36,779 nt of DNA from Clostridiales bacterium. GTDB taxonomy: Bacteria; Bacillota; Clostridia; Mahellales; Mahellaceae. Positions 14,974 to 24,179 of the stretch are shown one piece after another. The stretch is taken from NCBI GenBank assembly GCA_030156435.1, contig JASGMM010000012.1, positions 1 to 36,779 on the forward strand, read 5' to 3'. The position numbers were made by a program, and so were the translations under genes. Under the pieces are notes generated by a model, which searched no databases, was not told the DNA's origin, and was given only the letters and a program-made list of their open reading frames with translations. Positions within the stretch are counted from its first letter, which is position 1; the number at the start of each line of letters is the position of its first letter.

Positions 14974-15396
14974 TTATTCGTCTGAATCCTCGCCGTCTTC
15001 TTCACCATCACCCTCGTATTCGTATATAGGCTGATGGCAATTAGGACAAATAACGTCTTCATCATCATCCTCGAAGACATCAGTATCGATATATACCACT
15101 TCATGACAATTAGGACATTCTATTTCTATATAATTGGTATCGTCATCATCCTCGTCGTCATATTCATCAGTATAATCGTATATTTCGTCTTCAATATCGG
15201 CCAAGTCCTCATCTATAGCACTGATATACTCGTCCATTTCATCCTGCCTTTCGCTGATATCCTCAAGCTCTGCGGCTATCTGATCTAAGATATCGAGTAT
15301 GGCATTCAGCACTTTACCTTCATTGGTATCGTCTTTTATGCCAACGCCTTCTACAACGCCCTTAAGATAAGATATCTTTTGTTTTATTTCGCCCAT
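14974..15396 (-). CDS. CD1247-type acidic zinc-ribbon protein
   Basis: A 140-residue, very acidic protein. The N-terminal helix (MGEIKQKISYLKGVVEGVGI to about 45) matches the conserved N-terminal domain of clostridial CD1247-like proteins; a coiled-coil-like stretch follows (AAELEDISERQDEMDEYI). Two CPNCH motifs (about 94-98 and 118-122), 24 residues apart, should hold one zinc ion as a ribbon, and the tail is a run of Glu/Asp. It follows efp in Clostridia. Function is unknown; a role linked to transcription or translation is only a guess from the ribbon and neighbours. Confidence 0.8.
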   Translation of the reverse strand: MGEIKQKISYLKGVVEGVGIKDDTNEGKVLNAILDILDQIAAELEDISERQDEMDEYISAIDEDLADIEDEIYDYTDEYDDEDDDDTNYIEIECPNCHEVVYIDTDVFEDDDEDVICPNCHQPIYEYEGDGEEDGEDSDE

Positions 15397-15432
15397 AAGG
15401 CACCTCCTGTTAAATCATAATTATATTTTGCT

Positions 15433-15990
15433 CTAGACGCGCTCCATATATTCTCCGGTACGCGTATCTATTCTTATCTTATCGCCGGTATTTACAAATA
15501 ATGGCACCTGTATAACTGCCCCCGTCTCCAATGTAGCCGGTTTACTGCCACCTGTAGCTGTATCCCCTTTAAATCCGGGATCAGTTTGTACCACTTCAAG
15601 CTCGACAAAATTAGGCGGTTCAACCGAGAAGGCCTCTCCTTTATAGAATTTTATAGTAACAGTCATATTTTCTTTTATAAATTTCAACGCATCTTCGACT
15701 TTATCCTTATTTAGCGGCAATTGTTCATAGGTCTCAACATCCATAAAGTAATAGAGCTCTCCATCATTATAGAGATACTGCATTTCTTTCCTCTCTATAT
15801 GAGCTTGTTCGAACTTTTCGGTCGGATTAAAAGTGCGTTCCAGCACTGCTCCGGTAATCACATTTTTTATCTTTGTCCTGACAAAAGCCGCACCTTTACC
15901 CGGCTTAACATGTAAAAAGTCCACTACGGTATATACTTGGCCGTCTATCTCTACCGTCATACCCTTTCTGAAATCTCCTGCTGTTATCAT
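15433..15990 (-). CDS. efp: Translation elongation factor P
   Basis: A 185-residue EF-P of standard length, with an N-terminal KOW-like domain ([20 protein letters not shown]), the tip loop [14 protein letters not shown] carrying Lys32, and two OB-folds, ending in the signature [16 protein letters not shown]-like segment ([19 protein letters not shown]). EF-P rescues ribosomes stalled on polyproline. No modification enzyme gene is visible nearby. It follows the proline peptidase gene by 26 bp, the usual partner in Firmicutes. Confidence 0.97.
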   Translation of the reverse strand: MITAGDFRKGMTVEIDGQVYTVVDFLHVKPGKGAAFVRTKIKNVITGAVLERTFNPTEKFEQAHIERKEMQYLYNDGELYYFMDVETYEQLPLNKDKVEDALKFIKENMTVTIKFYKGEAFSVEPPNFVELEVVQTDPGFKGDTATGGSKPATLETGAVIQVPLFVNTGDKIRIDTRTGEYMERV

Positions 15991-16016
15991 ATAATACGCA
16001 TGCCTCCATTCAATTC

Positions 16017-17084
16017 TTATATTTCTATCAGTTTTTTTGTTGATGACGTAAAATCGTCTATATAACCATCGCGTACTGTTATGAGGTCCTCTATTCGAAC
16101 ACCTCCCATGCCCGGTATATATATACCGGGTTCAACAGTCACCACCGAATTAACCTGCAACATATCATCCGCCCCGGGCGAAAGCGTGGGAAGTTCATGT
16201 ATCTCCAGCCCTACGCCGTGACCAAGCGAATGGCCGAAATACTCGCCATAACCCTTGGCAGCTATTAAATTACGGGCCAAAGCATCGGCATCTTTGCACA
16301 CCATACCTGCTTTTATACCTTCCAGCGCTGTCCGTTGAGCTTCAAGCACTGTGTCATATATTTGGCGCTGCTCCGGCGATGCACGCCCCAAAACAACGGT
16401 ACGCGTCATATCAGAGCAGTAACCGTTATATATACCGCCGAAATCCAGCGTTATAAACTCACCGACCTCAAACGGCTTGTCCGATGGCTGAGCGTGTGGC
16501 ATCGAGGAATGATAGCCAGATGCAACAATGCTTGGAAAAGAAACGCCTTCGCATCCTTTATCCCTTATAATATACTCCAGCCTGGCGGCTAGTTGCTTCT
16601 CAGTTATACCAGGCTTTATATGTTCCAGCACAGCATCGAACGCTTTATCCGCTATAGCTGCCGCTTGCTTTATGAATGATAGCTCATCTTCATCCTTAAC
16701 GGCTCGTAACCGCTCCATAGTATCGCCCATAGGTATCATCTCTATACCATCCAGCTCAGCACTTAATTTATTGTAAAATGCGCATGTAATATAGCTATCT
16801 TCAAACCACAATGCATGTATATTATTATCATAAATTATGTCACTGATCATAGACATTAATTTACCACTACTTACCAATATGGCCTCAAACCCTTGGGCTT
16901 GATGCTGTGCTTGTTCTATATAACGAAAATCCGTTAACAAAAACTGCTTATCATTTGTTATAATAGCATAAGCATCATTATTGGTAAAACCACTTATGTA
17001 AGTTACATTAGGAGGTTTGGCCAACAAGCACCCATCTATACCATTCTGCGCCATGGTAATCCTTAATTTATCTATCCTGCTCAT
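16017..17084 (-). CDS. M24 family Xaa-Pro peptidase
   Basis: A 355-residue two-domain metallopeptidase: an N-terminal creatinase-like domain ([33 protein letters not shown]) and a C-terminal pita-bread domain. The dinuclear metal ligands are in [17 protein letters not shown] (two Asp), [13 protein letters not shown] (His), [10 protein letters not shown] (Glu) and GVRIEDLI (Glu). The enzyme removes residues next to proline, cytoplasmic by lack of a signal. It overlaps the end of aroQ by 17 bp and precedes efp, a conserved arrangement in Firmicutes. Confidence 0.94.
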   Translation of the reverse strand: MSRIDKLRITMAQNGIDGCLLAKPPNVTYISGFTNNDAYAIITNDKQFLLTDFRYIEQAQHQAQGFEAILVSSGKLMSMISDIIYDNNIHALWFEDSYITCAFYNKLSAELDGIEMIPMGDTMERLRAVKDEDELSFIKQAAAIADKAFDAVLEHIKPGITEKQLAARLEYIIRDKGCEGVSFPSIVASGYHSSMPHAQPSDKPFEVGEFITLDFGGIYNGYCSDMTRTVVLGRASPEQRQIYDTVLEAQRTALEGIKAGMVCKDADALARNLIAAKGYGEYFGHSLGHGVGLEIHELPTLSPGADDMLQVNSVVTVEPGIYIPGMGGVRIEDLITVRDGYIDDFTSSTKKLIEI

Positions 17085-17517
17085 CGCCCTTTGCCTCCAT
17101 AAAGTAATAAAGTGCCAGTTTGTATACCATAGGGCCTAATCCCGATATTTGGCCTAGGCATACCGGTGCTATAACCGAATGCTCTCGGAATCCCTCTCTA
17201 CTATATATATTCGATATGTGAATTTCTATAGTAGGAATATGAACACCTGCTATAGCATCCCTTATGGCATAGCTGTAATGCGTATAAGCACCAGCATTTA
17301 TTATAATGCCGTCGTACCGCCCGTAGGCCGCATGTATAGCGTCGATTATATCGCCTTCACTGTTTGACTGCAAAGCATCCAATTCTATTCCGTGAGATTC
17401 AGCGATGCTTTTAAGCCCTTCTATTATGCTTTCCAGCGTATCATGGCCGTATATACCGGGCTCACGTATACCCAACATGTTCAAATTAGGCCCGTTTATG
17501 ATCAATATCTTTTGCAT
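17068..17517 (-). CDS. aroQ: 3-dehydroquinate dehydratase, type II
   Basis: A 149-residue enzyme of the shikimate pathway that forms 3-dehydroshikimate. Visible are [21 protein letters not shown] with the catalytic Arg and Tyr region, [35 protein letters not shown] and [18 protein letters not shown]-type residues ([17 protein letters not shown]). The ATG at 17517 has GGAG 6 bp upstream; an in-frame TTG four codons earlier overlaps that site and is not used. It is first in the aroQ - peptidase - efp - CD1247-type operon, with a promoter 42 bp upstream. Confidence 0.95.
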   Translation of the reverse strand: MQKILIINGPNLNMLGIREPGIYGHDTLESIIEGLKSIAESHGIELDALQSNSEGDIIDAIHAAYGRYDGIIINAGAYTHYSYAIRDAIAGVHIPTIEIHISNIYSREGFREHSVIAPVCLGQISGLGPMVYKLALYYFMEAKGDEQDR

Positions 17518-17558
17518 AAAACGCTCCAAAAATGATTTTCTGTAAATTACGCTTATAT

Positions 17559-17587
17559 ACTATATCATAATATATTCCCTGTGACAA
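17559..17587 (-). promoter_or_regulatory. Sigma-A promoter of the aroQ-efp operon
   Basis: Minus strand TTGTCA (17582-17587), 17-bp spacer, TATAGT (17559-17564). It lies between the end of the 364-residue gene and the aroQ start. Confidence 0.65.
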
Positions 17588-17605
17588 GGACAAATTACGC
17601 GTTTG

Positions 17606-18700
17606 TTAAAAAGGATAGGCTATCCTGCCGTTTTGCGCATCTATATATGCCACCCAGTATCCAAAGTCCCCATATTGCCGTTTCTGCCCTTTGGCGGGAT
17701 ACCAATACACATATCCCGTCATACCTTGAAACGGCTGTTCTCCCAAGCAAAATCGACCCGGCATACCATAGGCCACATACTTTACATTTTCGCCTTCATA
17801 TATAAGCCCGATCAGATAATGGTCATATTTATACCAATTCCATTGCATAGCATAGGTGGGGTCTACAGCCACCGCACACCACTTTGAATCAGCTATGTTT
17901 TCGCTGAAAATATCGGAAACAGCGTTTCGCTCAACAAAACCTCTTATGCCTTCGCTGACCATAGCTGAAAATGGTTTATATTCTGGCGTTGAAGCATATG
18001 CCCTCTGTGGCATACTGCCATCGTCTTCTTCATTTAAAATAGGTGCCTGGAATTTGACGCCACCGTTTTGGTGAACACCATCGATTTGTTGCAACACCTC
18101 AGATGATGCCTCATACTGTTCATCAACCATTTGCTCCATCGTTCCGATGTTGTCCTGCGGCACTTGTTCATCCACTTCCACTTGCTCTATGGTTTCTGTT
18201 ACTGTTTCATCCCCTATTTCGCCGGATATAGTTTCGACCGGTATTCCCAAAACATCGGCTGCTATGCTTTTTAACTCCAATGCTTTATTCTTTTTAAAAT
18301 TACCCGATAATATTATTGGAATACCTGAACCGGACCTGACCTGAACAGGGTATGCCAGAACAACCAAGCCATCGAATTCCTCCAGTGGATAGCCTGTATC
18401 ACCTACATCATCGGCATCGAATATCCAAGTCTGCTGTCCTATACCGTCAGCACCTATTTCCATATCACCTAAAACAGCTGCCTGATCGCCCTCGGCAGTG
18501 ACCATCGCTACTAAGTATCTTTCCCCCGGCTGCACTGGCAAACGCATGTCTTGTACATATGTAAGTATTCTACCTTTATGATCCCTGATCTCCAGTTTGA
18601 CATAACCTGCTGCAGCCTTTTCTTCTTTCAATCTATAACCGCTTTGAGCTTCTTGCAAGATTATATAATAACGACTGTAACCTCTTCGATTTCTAACCAT
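17606..18700 (-). CDS. Unrecognised protein with basic N terminus and Trp/Tyr-rich C-terminal domain
   Basis: A 364-residue protein that I do not recognise. The start at 18700 (MVRNRRGYSRYY) has GGGAGG 8 bp upstream. The N-terminal half (about 1-140) looks like a beta-rich domain: GYVKLEIRDHKGRILTYVQD and LAYPVQVRSGSGIPIILSGN. A middle acidic region with EVDEQVPQDN and EQMVDEQYEASSEVLQQ is probably disordered. The C-terminal 100 residues are rich in Trp, Tyr and Gly (PTYAMQWNWYKYDHYLIGL, GMTGYVYWYPAKGQ, YGDFGYWVAYIDAQNG) and look like a compact domain. No signal peptide or membrane segment is visible. It is monocistronic, divergent from the UbiA gene and upstream of aroQ. A sporulation or surface role is possible but unsupported. 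Confidence 0.75.
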   Translation of the reverse strand: MVRNRRGYSRYYIILQEAQSGYRLKEEKAAAGYVKLEIRDHKGRILTYVQDMRLPVQPGERYLVAMVTAEGDQAAVLGDMEIGADGIGQQTWIFDADDVGDTGYPLEEFDGLVVLAYPVQVRSGSGIPIILSGNFKKNKALELKSIAADVLGIPVETISGEIGDETVTETIEQVEVDEQVPQDNIGTMEQMVDEQYEASSEVLQQIDGVHQNGGVKFQAPILNEEDDGSMPQRAYASTPEYKPFSAMVSEGIRGFVERNAVSDIFSENIADSKWCAVAVDPTYAMQWNWYKYDHYLIGLIYEGENVKYVAYGMPGRFCLGEQPFQGMTGYVYWYPAKGQKRQYGDFGYWVAYIDAQNGRIAYPF

Positions 18701-18775
18701 GATATTATCCTCCCGAATACAAGTTTTCAATAAAGTATATGCAGTATAGGACCAAATTGTGACATTATCAATGAT

Positions 18776-18804
18776 TTGTCCCTTAAATATAAATTTGCTA
18801 TAAT
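18776..18804 (+). promoter_or_regulatory. Sigma-A promoter for the UbiA-family gene
   Basis: TTGTCC (18776-18781), 17-bp spacer, TATAAT (18799-18804), then an AGGAGG ribosome site near 18829-18834 before the ATG at 18840. Confidence 0.65.
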
Positions 18805-18839
18805 TGATAAGACATCTAAATTATATAGGAGGGTAAAAG

Positions 18840-19769
18840 ATGGATAAAAATGCATTGAGGCTTTGGAAGGGATTCTGGCAAACCGCCGACCCTAAGATAT
18901 GGGTAGCATCTACAATACCCATGGTCACAGCTACTGTCTTTGCATATGTTTTTGAAGGGACTTTTAATCTTTATTGGTTTATACTCACATTGATGGGCAT
19001 ATACCTTATCGAAATAGGCAAAAACGCCATAGGTGAGTTCGCCGACTACGAATCCGGCGTGGATCTGTATGTTGCGCCAGATAAACGAACGCCTTTCAGC
19101 GGGGGCAAAAAAACCATTGTCGACGGCGTGCTGACGGTAAAGGAAAATAAGGTTATAGCAGCATTTACTTTCGCAGCAGCCGCCATAATAGGGCTGTATA
19201 TATCCTTCGCACGAGAACCAATGATACTCTGGATAGGCCTGGCAGGATTCGCTTTGGCTATCATGTACAACATGCCACCGTTTAAGCTATGCTACAGGGG
19301 CTTGGGCGAGATAACGGTCGGCACCGCATTCGGCCCGTTGGTCATGGCCGGCACATATATGGTGCAGACTCATAGCTACAGGATAGAAGTACTGCTGGCT
19401 TCTATAACACTAGGGCTTCTTATAACGAACGTGCTATGGATAAATCAGTATCCCGACTATGAAGCCGACGCTCAAGGCGGCAAGCGCAATTGGCTGGTAC
19501 GCCTGGGCAAGCAAAAAGGCCTTGTAGTATATAAAGCATTGTTTGTAACATCATATATACCTGTAATAATGCTTATCTTTATAACGAGCAGCCCTGTCTG
19601 GCTTATATGCCTTATAACCCTTCCGATCGTTCATCGCGCCATAAAAGTAGCCGAGCAGTATTATGATGATATACCTCGCCTCATGGAGGCCAACGCCAAA
19701 ACCGTACAGATATATCAGTTAACGGGGCTGACTCTCGTAGTAGCCGCTTTTATGACGCTTTGGCTGTGA
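18840..19769 (+). CDS. UbiA-family prenyltransferase
   Basis: A 309-residue membrane protein with about eight to nine hydrophobic helices. The two aspartate-rich sites of the UbiA superfamily are present: N62...D69...D75 in NAIGEFADYESGVD and D206-x3-D210 in NQYPDYEADAQGGKRN. The overall pattern, including APDKRTPFSGGKKTIVDG and YNMPPFKLCYRGLGE, resembles MenA-type 1,4-dihydroxy-2-naphthoate prenyltransferases. No menaquinone or other quinone gene is nearby, so substrate and product remain open. The 3' end overlaps the convergent L-threonine kinase gene by 51 bp. Confidence 0.88.
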   Translation: MDKNALRLWKGFWQTADPKIWVASTIPMVTATVFAYVFEGTFNLYWFILTLMGIYLIEIGKNAIGEFADYESGVDLYVAPDKRTPFSGGKKTIVDGVLTVKENKVIAAFTFAAAAIIGLYISFAREPMILWIGLAGFALAIMYNMPPFKLCYRGLGEITVGTAFGPLVMAGTYMVQTHSYRIEVLLASITLGLLITNVLWINQYPDYEADAQGGKRNWLVRLGKQKGLVVYKALFVTSYIPVIMLIFITSSPVWLICLITLPIVHRAIKVAEQYYDDIPRLMEANAKTVQIYQLTGLTLVVAAFMTLWL

Positions 19770-20633
19770 TATTATACGCGGGCCGCCTTTAACCATACGG
19801 ACGACATAATGCTGCCCATAAAATTCGAGTATGCCGCGCGTGCGCAGAGCCTCAACGAGAGCGCGCTCGTCTGTATCCGTATCCATTATTATGCCAAGCG
19901 CTGTACCGGTGTGAGCTACATTAACGCCATAGGCACCCTTCCTCATCGCTATATCGATTATGTCATCCAAATACGGTTTTGGCAAAACGCTTTGATATAA
20001 TCGAGCGCTCATTATAGCAGCATTGCCCATAACCGCCCAGTCGCCGGCGCTTACGCCGCTGCACAGCGCATCATAAGCCGCGTCGATAACGGGTACATAG
20101 GAGCGTTTTTTGTGAAAGCATATGGTATCGACCAAACCAATGCCCTCCAATACTAATACCTTCAAAGGCGGCACAGGGCCTATCATCTCAACCGCCTCTC
20201 CATTCACAGAATCGAAAAGCATAAGGTCCTCATATAATATACCGTCGGTCGGTTCTATTGACGCCGCCATAGCTGCTATTTCATCCGATGTGAGCTCATA
20301 ACCGAAAAATGCCGCAACGGCTGCCGCAGTCGCCCCTATATCGGCCGTGCTGCTGCTCATTCCTTTGCCCAAAGGCAAGGACGATCGCCTTATTATCTCG
20401 AACGTCCCCAGCTTATTTACGGGGATATTTAGATATTCCAAAACAGCTTTTGCTGTATGTAATATTTTCCTACACGAGGTGCTGTATGTCTTGCTCGAAT
20501 CACCGGACCGCACGGTAATCTCGGAATAGCGATTGATAGGATAGGACACCAGCAGCTCGCGGCCGCCTATAATGCCCTGCATCAGTTCGCCGCACGACCC
20601 CGGGCATATAGCCGTCACCTCTCTCGTGCTCAT
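19719..20633 (-). CDS. pduX: L-threonine kinase (PduX type, GHMP family)
   Basis: A 304-residue GHMP kinase. The ATP loop is SSLPLGKGMSSSTADIGA (about 86-103), and the N-terminal CPGSCGELMQG is typical of PduX-type L-threonine kinases. PduX phosphorylates threonine to supply the substrate of CobD, which lies directly upstream, for the aminopropanol arm of B12. The start at 20633 shares an ATGA with the cobD stop; GGAGG lies upstream. It is the last gene of the riboswitch-controlled operon and overlaps the UbiA gene's 3' end on the other strand. Specificity is inferred from the operon. Confidence 0.88.
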   Translation of the reverse strand: MSTREVTAICPGSCGELMQGIIGGRELLVSYPINRYSEITVRSGDSSKTYSTSCRKILHTAKAVLEYLNIPVNKLGTFEIIRRSSLPLGKGMSSSTADIGATAAAVAAFFGYELTSDEIAAMAASIEPTDGILYEDLMLFDSVNGEAVEMIGPVPPLKVLVLEGIGLVDTICFHKKRSYVPVIDAAYDALCSGVSAGDWAVMGNAAIMSARLYQSVLPKPYLDDIIDIAMRKGAYGVNVAHTGTALGIIMDTDTDERALVEALRTRGILEFYGQHYVVRMVKGGPRIISQPKRHKSGYYESQPR

Positions 20634-21709
20634 GCAAAGTCCTCCAGAGCTTTTATAAGGCACCGATTGCTATCCGCATCCCTCACCGCTACGCGTATAT
20701 AGTATTCATTTAGGCCGTCGAAGTTGGAAGCATTCCTCACCAATATACGATATTCCTGCAGATGCCGCTGCACAACATCTGCCGTAACATGTTGGTTTAG
20801 CGATTTTATAAGCATAAAATCAGCTTGGCTTGGGTATACGTGCATCTTGCCGGTAGCCGATATCTTGTACTGTAGTAAATCCCGCTGCTCTTTAACCAGT
20901 CGACGCGTTCTCACCATAAATTCTTTATCATTTAAAACGTATACGCCAGCCAATGCTGCCATAGCATTTATACGCCACGGAGGTTGTATATCGCTTATCA
21001 TTTCTTTGATACGGGCGTCGGCGATGCAATAGCCGAGCCTTAAACCGGGCATGGCGAAGAATTTCGTAAACGCCCTGACTATGCACAGGTTTGAATAATA
21101 CTGAAATACATCTGCCATAGAAGTATGCGAATAGTCTTCAGTAAACTCTATAAAGGTTTCATCCAAAAGAACATTTATATCATATCTTTTAGTACAGTCC
21201 AATATAGCTATCAGCTCAGACCTATTGAGCAAGCCACCCGTGGGATTGTTTGGATTGCACAGTATCACCATATCATGTCCGCCTTGGCTCAATACGGTGC
21301 ACAGCGCATCAACATCCATGGTAAACCCTTCGGCCAACGGCCAGATATCCGCTTGAGCCCCAGCTACAACAGCCGCGCGCTTATATTCCGAAAACGTAGG
21401 CGACGGTATGAGCACGCGTTTCGGTTTCATAACGCGCATATAATCGTATATTATATCTATGGCACCGTTGCCGAGTATTATATAGCGCTCATCGACATTC
21501 AGATAATCTGCCAGCGCCTCATAAAGCCGCCTGTATCCCGGATCAGGATAATGCAGTATGGCTTGCCAGTTATCCTCGATATATCGAGTCAATCCCGGTG
21601 GCGTACCCAAAGGGTTTATATTAGCGCTGAAATCCAATATATCATAAGGTGATACGTTCCATTCCCGCGCCGTATCGTATATATTGCCGCCATGTTTTAT
21701 ATTGCCCAT
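20630..21709 (-). CDS. cobD: Threonine-phosphate decarboxylase
   Basis: A 359-residue fold-type I PLP enzyme. The start GNIKHGGNIYDTAREWN and DFSANINPLGTPPG are hallmark CobD sequences. NPNNPTGGLLNR, LLDETFIEF and RAFTKFFAMPGLRLGY show the PLP pocket, the last containing the Schiff-base lysine. It decarboxylates L-threonine O-3-phosphate to (R)-1-amino-2-propanol phosphate, which CbiB attaches to the corrin ring. The 13-bp overlap with cbiB and the ATGA with pduX indicate coupling. Confidence 0.95.
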   Translation of the reverse strand: MGNIKHGGNIYDTAREWNVSPYDILDFSANINPLGTPPGLTRYIEDNWQAILHYPDPGYRRLYEALADYLNVDERYIILGNGAIDIIYDYMRVMKPKRVLIPSPTFSEYKRAAVVAGAQADIWPLAEGFTMDVDALCTVLSQGGHDMVILCNPNNPTGGLLNRSELIAILDCTKRYDINVLLDETFIEFTEDYSHTSMADVFQYYSNLCIVRAFTKFFAMPGLRLGYCIADARIKEMISDIQPPWRINAMAALAGVYVLNDKEFMVRTRRLVKEQRDLLQYKISATGKMHVYPSQADFMLIKSLNQHVTADVVQRHLQEYRILVRNASNFDGLNEYYIRVAVRDADSNRCLIKALEDFA

Positions 21710-22638
21710 AATGCCAGCACCCCTATTATAAGTGCAAGAAGCGATGCAATCTTCATAATGCGCACGGCCTCGAGTATATGCGATGGCTCTATGGGCCTAA
21801 GCGCTTGACCGAGCACAGGCTTATCCACCAGTTTGCCCCCGTAAGTGCTCGGACCGCCGAGCGTTATGCCAAGAGCACCGGCCATCGCAGCCTCCGGATA
21901 GCCGCTATTTGGGCTTTCATGGTGTGAACCTTCTCTAAGCATGGTCATAAGTGCCCTTTTGGAGCTACCTCTGCACACGACAGCAGCCAGCGCTATAAGC
22001 AGACCAGTTATTCTCGCCGGCAGAAAATTAGCCACATCGTCCAAACGCGCTGAAGCCCATCCAAAATACCTGTAGCGCTCATTTTTATACCCCACCATCG
22101 AATCCAGCGTATTGACAGCCTTATAGGCTATAGCTAAAGGAGCACCGCCTATGAAAAGATAAAAGAGCGGCGCTACCACGCCATCGGACGCATTCTCAGC
22201 CACAGTTTCTACAACAGCCCGGCTTATTTGATATGTATCAAGGCACTCGGTATCTCTTCCTACTATAAATGAAAGAGCATGCCGCGCGTCCTCTATATTG
22301 CCATTTTCCAGCAATCGATATATCTTCAATGCTTCATAGCTTAGACTGCACGTAGCCAACGTTGTGTATATAAAGAATATATTTAAAACATGGTATGCTG
22401 CTTCATTCCATTGACGAGCATATTTTAACATGAAACAGAGCACCGCATAGGTTACGCTCACCGTAACTACCGCCAATGCAACGCCGGCTGCTTTTTGCGC
22501 GGCAGGTGCGCGGACTATTCCCCTGAGCATCCTTTCCATAAAAGAAATAAATCGGCCTATAAGCCGAACCGGATGGGGGAGCCAGTAAGGATCACCGGCT
22601 ACCAAATCCAGAGCATAACCCAATACTATATCCAGCAT
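21697..22638 (-). CDS. cbiB: Adenosylcobinamide-phosphate synthase CbiB
   Basis: A 313-residue integral membrane protein: DLVAGDPYWLPHPVRLIGRFISFMER at the N terminus, ETVAENASDGVVAPLFYLFIGGAPLAIAYKAVNTLDSMVGY in the middle, and SPNSGYPEAAMAGALGITLGGPSTYGG near the C terminus are all diagnostic of CbiB/CobD. It attaches aminopropanol (or its phosphate) to adenosylcobyric acid. It lies between cobyric acid synthase and threonine-phosphate decarboxylase, the enzymes supplying both substrates. Confidence 0.96.
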   Translation of the reverse strand: MLDIVLGYALDLVAGDPYWLPHPVRLIGRFISFMERMLRGIVRAPAAQKAAGVALAVVTVSVTYAVLCFMLKYARQWNEAAYHVLNIFFIYTTLATCSLSYEALKIYRLLENGNIEDARHALSFIVGRDTECLDTYQISRAVVETVAENASDGVVAPLFYLFIGGAPLAIAYKAVNTLDSMVGYKNERYRYFGWASARLDDVANFLPARITGLLIALAAVVCRGSSKRALMTMLREGSHHESPNSGYPEAAMAGALGITLGGPSTYGGKLVDKPVLGQALRPIEPSHILEAVRIMKIASLLALIIGVLALWAI

Positions 22639-22647
22639 AAAATTACC

Positions 22648-24171
22648 TCATATACCCAAAATCTTGTATACAGCATCCATATTTACCGATTCGCGTACTA
22701 CATCTGCCAGTTCATCATACATGCGCTCTCGGCGCTGCTCAAATGTTTCGATTCTAGGCATATTTTCTACCGGTAAACCCTTAATGTGCCGTAGAGCGTT
22801 GATAATACCGCGAGTAAATGTATCGTTATCGAATATACCGTGCAAATACGTTCCGATTACATGCCCTGTAGCATCCATAAAACCATCAGGCTGTTCAACA
22901 TCCTCGTCCATGCGGCTAAATATGGTAGTAAAAGGATGCGCCTTCGTCCACGACGATGTAAACCCTTTATGTATCTCATACCCCTTTACCGTCATGCCTG
23001 ACAGCCCTTTCGTGAGCGGCCCATCGTTGGCCACCACCTTTGCTGCCGCTTGAGCAGTTATCTTTTGAGCATCCATAGTGGTCTCCACATCCAATAGCTT
23101 TAGACCCTCTATCTCATCTATATCCGATTCCACATGCAACGGATCGCGTATCACTTTGCCCAACATCTGGAACCCACCGCATATACCCATGATATAGCCT
23201 CCGCTGGCAGCATAGCGGGTTATAGCCTCTTCCCAGCCGGAGCGCTTTATATAAAGCATATCGGCGGTAGTATTTTTGGTACCCGGTAAAATGAGAAGGT
23301 CGGGCATGCCCAAATCTTCCGGTTTAGGCACGTAGCGCAAATCGACATCGGGCAATGACCTGAGCGGCTCAAAATCGGTAAAATTGGCTATATGCGGCAC
23401 ATATACAACCGCTATATCCAGCAGACCTTGAGCATTCCTGGCAGCAAACCGATCGGTGGCACCATCCTCCTCGTCTATATCGGTATGAATAAACGGCACC
23501 ACTCCCAGCACCGACCGGTGTATTATATCGGTCAGCATATCCAGACCTGGCTGCAGTATTGAAACATCGCCGCGAAATTTGTTTATGATGATGCCTTTTA
23601 CTCGCCGTCGCTCATTATGATCCAACAATAGCATGGTACCGGCTATAGAGGCAAATACACCGCCCTTATCTATGTCGCCTATCAGTAGCACCGGCGCATC
23701 AGCCATCTCAGCCATGCCCATATTGACTATATCATCGTCTTTCAGATTTATTTCAGCCGGACTGCCTGCCCCCTCTATGACCACTATGTCATATCGCTCG
23801 GCCAAGCTGTTATAAGCCGACATTATCACATCCTTGAGTTGCGGCTTAAAGGCTTGATATTGGGTGGCCGTCATGTTGCCGTAAACGCGGCCGTTTATTA
23901 TAACCTGTGACCCTATATCGCTCGACGGCTTAAGCAGTATCGGGTTCATGGCCACCGACGGCTCTATGCCGCAGGCCTGGGCTTGTACCACCTGAGCCCG
24001 CCCCATTTCGCCGCCTTCCGCGGTTACATACGAATTCAAAGCCATATTCTGTGACTTAAATGGAGCCACTTTATAGCCGTCTTGATGGAATATACGGCAT
24101 AAAGCTGCGGTTATCAGGCTTTTACCAACCGATGAACCGGTACCCTGCATCATTATAGCTTTAGCTTTCAT
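22648..24171 (-). CDS. cobQ: Cobyric acid synthase (CobQ/CbiP)
   Basis: A 507-residue ATP-dependent glutamine amidotransferase that amidates four side chains of adenosylcobyrinic acid diamide. The N-terminal dethiobiotin-synthetase-like domain shows MMQGTGSSVGKSLITAALCRIF and SQNMALNSYVTAEGGEMGRAQ; the C-terminal glutaminase domain has LPGTKNTTADM, the nucleophile Cys in GGYIMGICGGFQML, and the His in KGYEIHKG and IGTYLHGIFDN. I place the start at MKAKAIMMQG (24171), 8 bp after the ATPase gene stop; a longer frame to 24243 would run into that gene. It is in the cobalamin-riboswitch operon. Confidence 0.95.
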   Translation of the reverse strand: MKAKAIMMQGTGSSVGKSLITAALCRIFHQDGYKVAPFKSQNMALNSYVTAEGGEMGRAQVVQAQACGIEPSVAMNPILLKPSSDIGSQVIINGRVYGNMTATQYQAFKPQLKDVIMSAYNSLAERYDIVVIEGAGSPAEINLKDDDIVNMGMAEMADAPVLLIGDIDKGGVFASIAGTMLLLDHNERRRVKGIIINKFRGDVSILQPGLDMLTDIIHRSVLGVVPFIHTDIDEEDGATDRFAARNAQGLLDIAVVYVPHIANFTDFEPLRSLPDVDLRYVPKPEDLGMPDLLILPGTKNTTADMLYIKRSGWEEAITRYAASGGYIMGICGGFQMLGKVIRDPLHVESDIDEIEGLKLLDVETTMDAQKITAQAAAKVVANDGPLTKGLSGMTVKGYEIHKGFTSSWTKAHPFTTIFSRMDEDVEQPDGFMDATGHVIGTYLHGIFDNDTFTRGIINALRHIKGLPVENMPRIETFEQRRERMYDELADVVRESVNMDAVYKILGI

Positions 24172-24179
24172 AAGGACAC

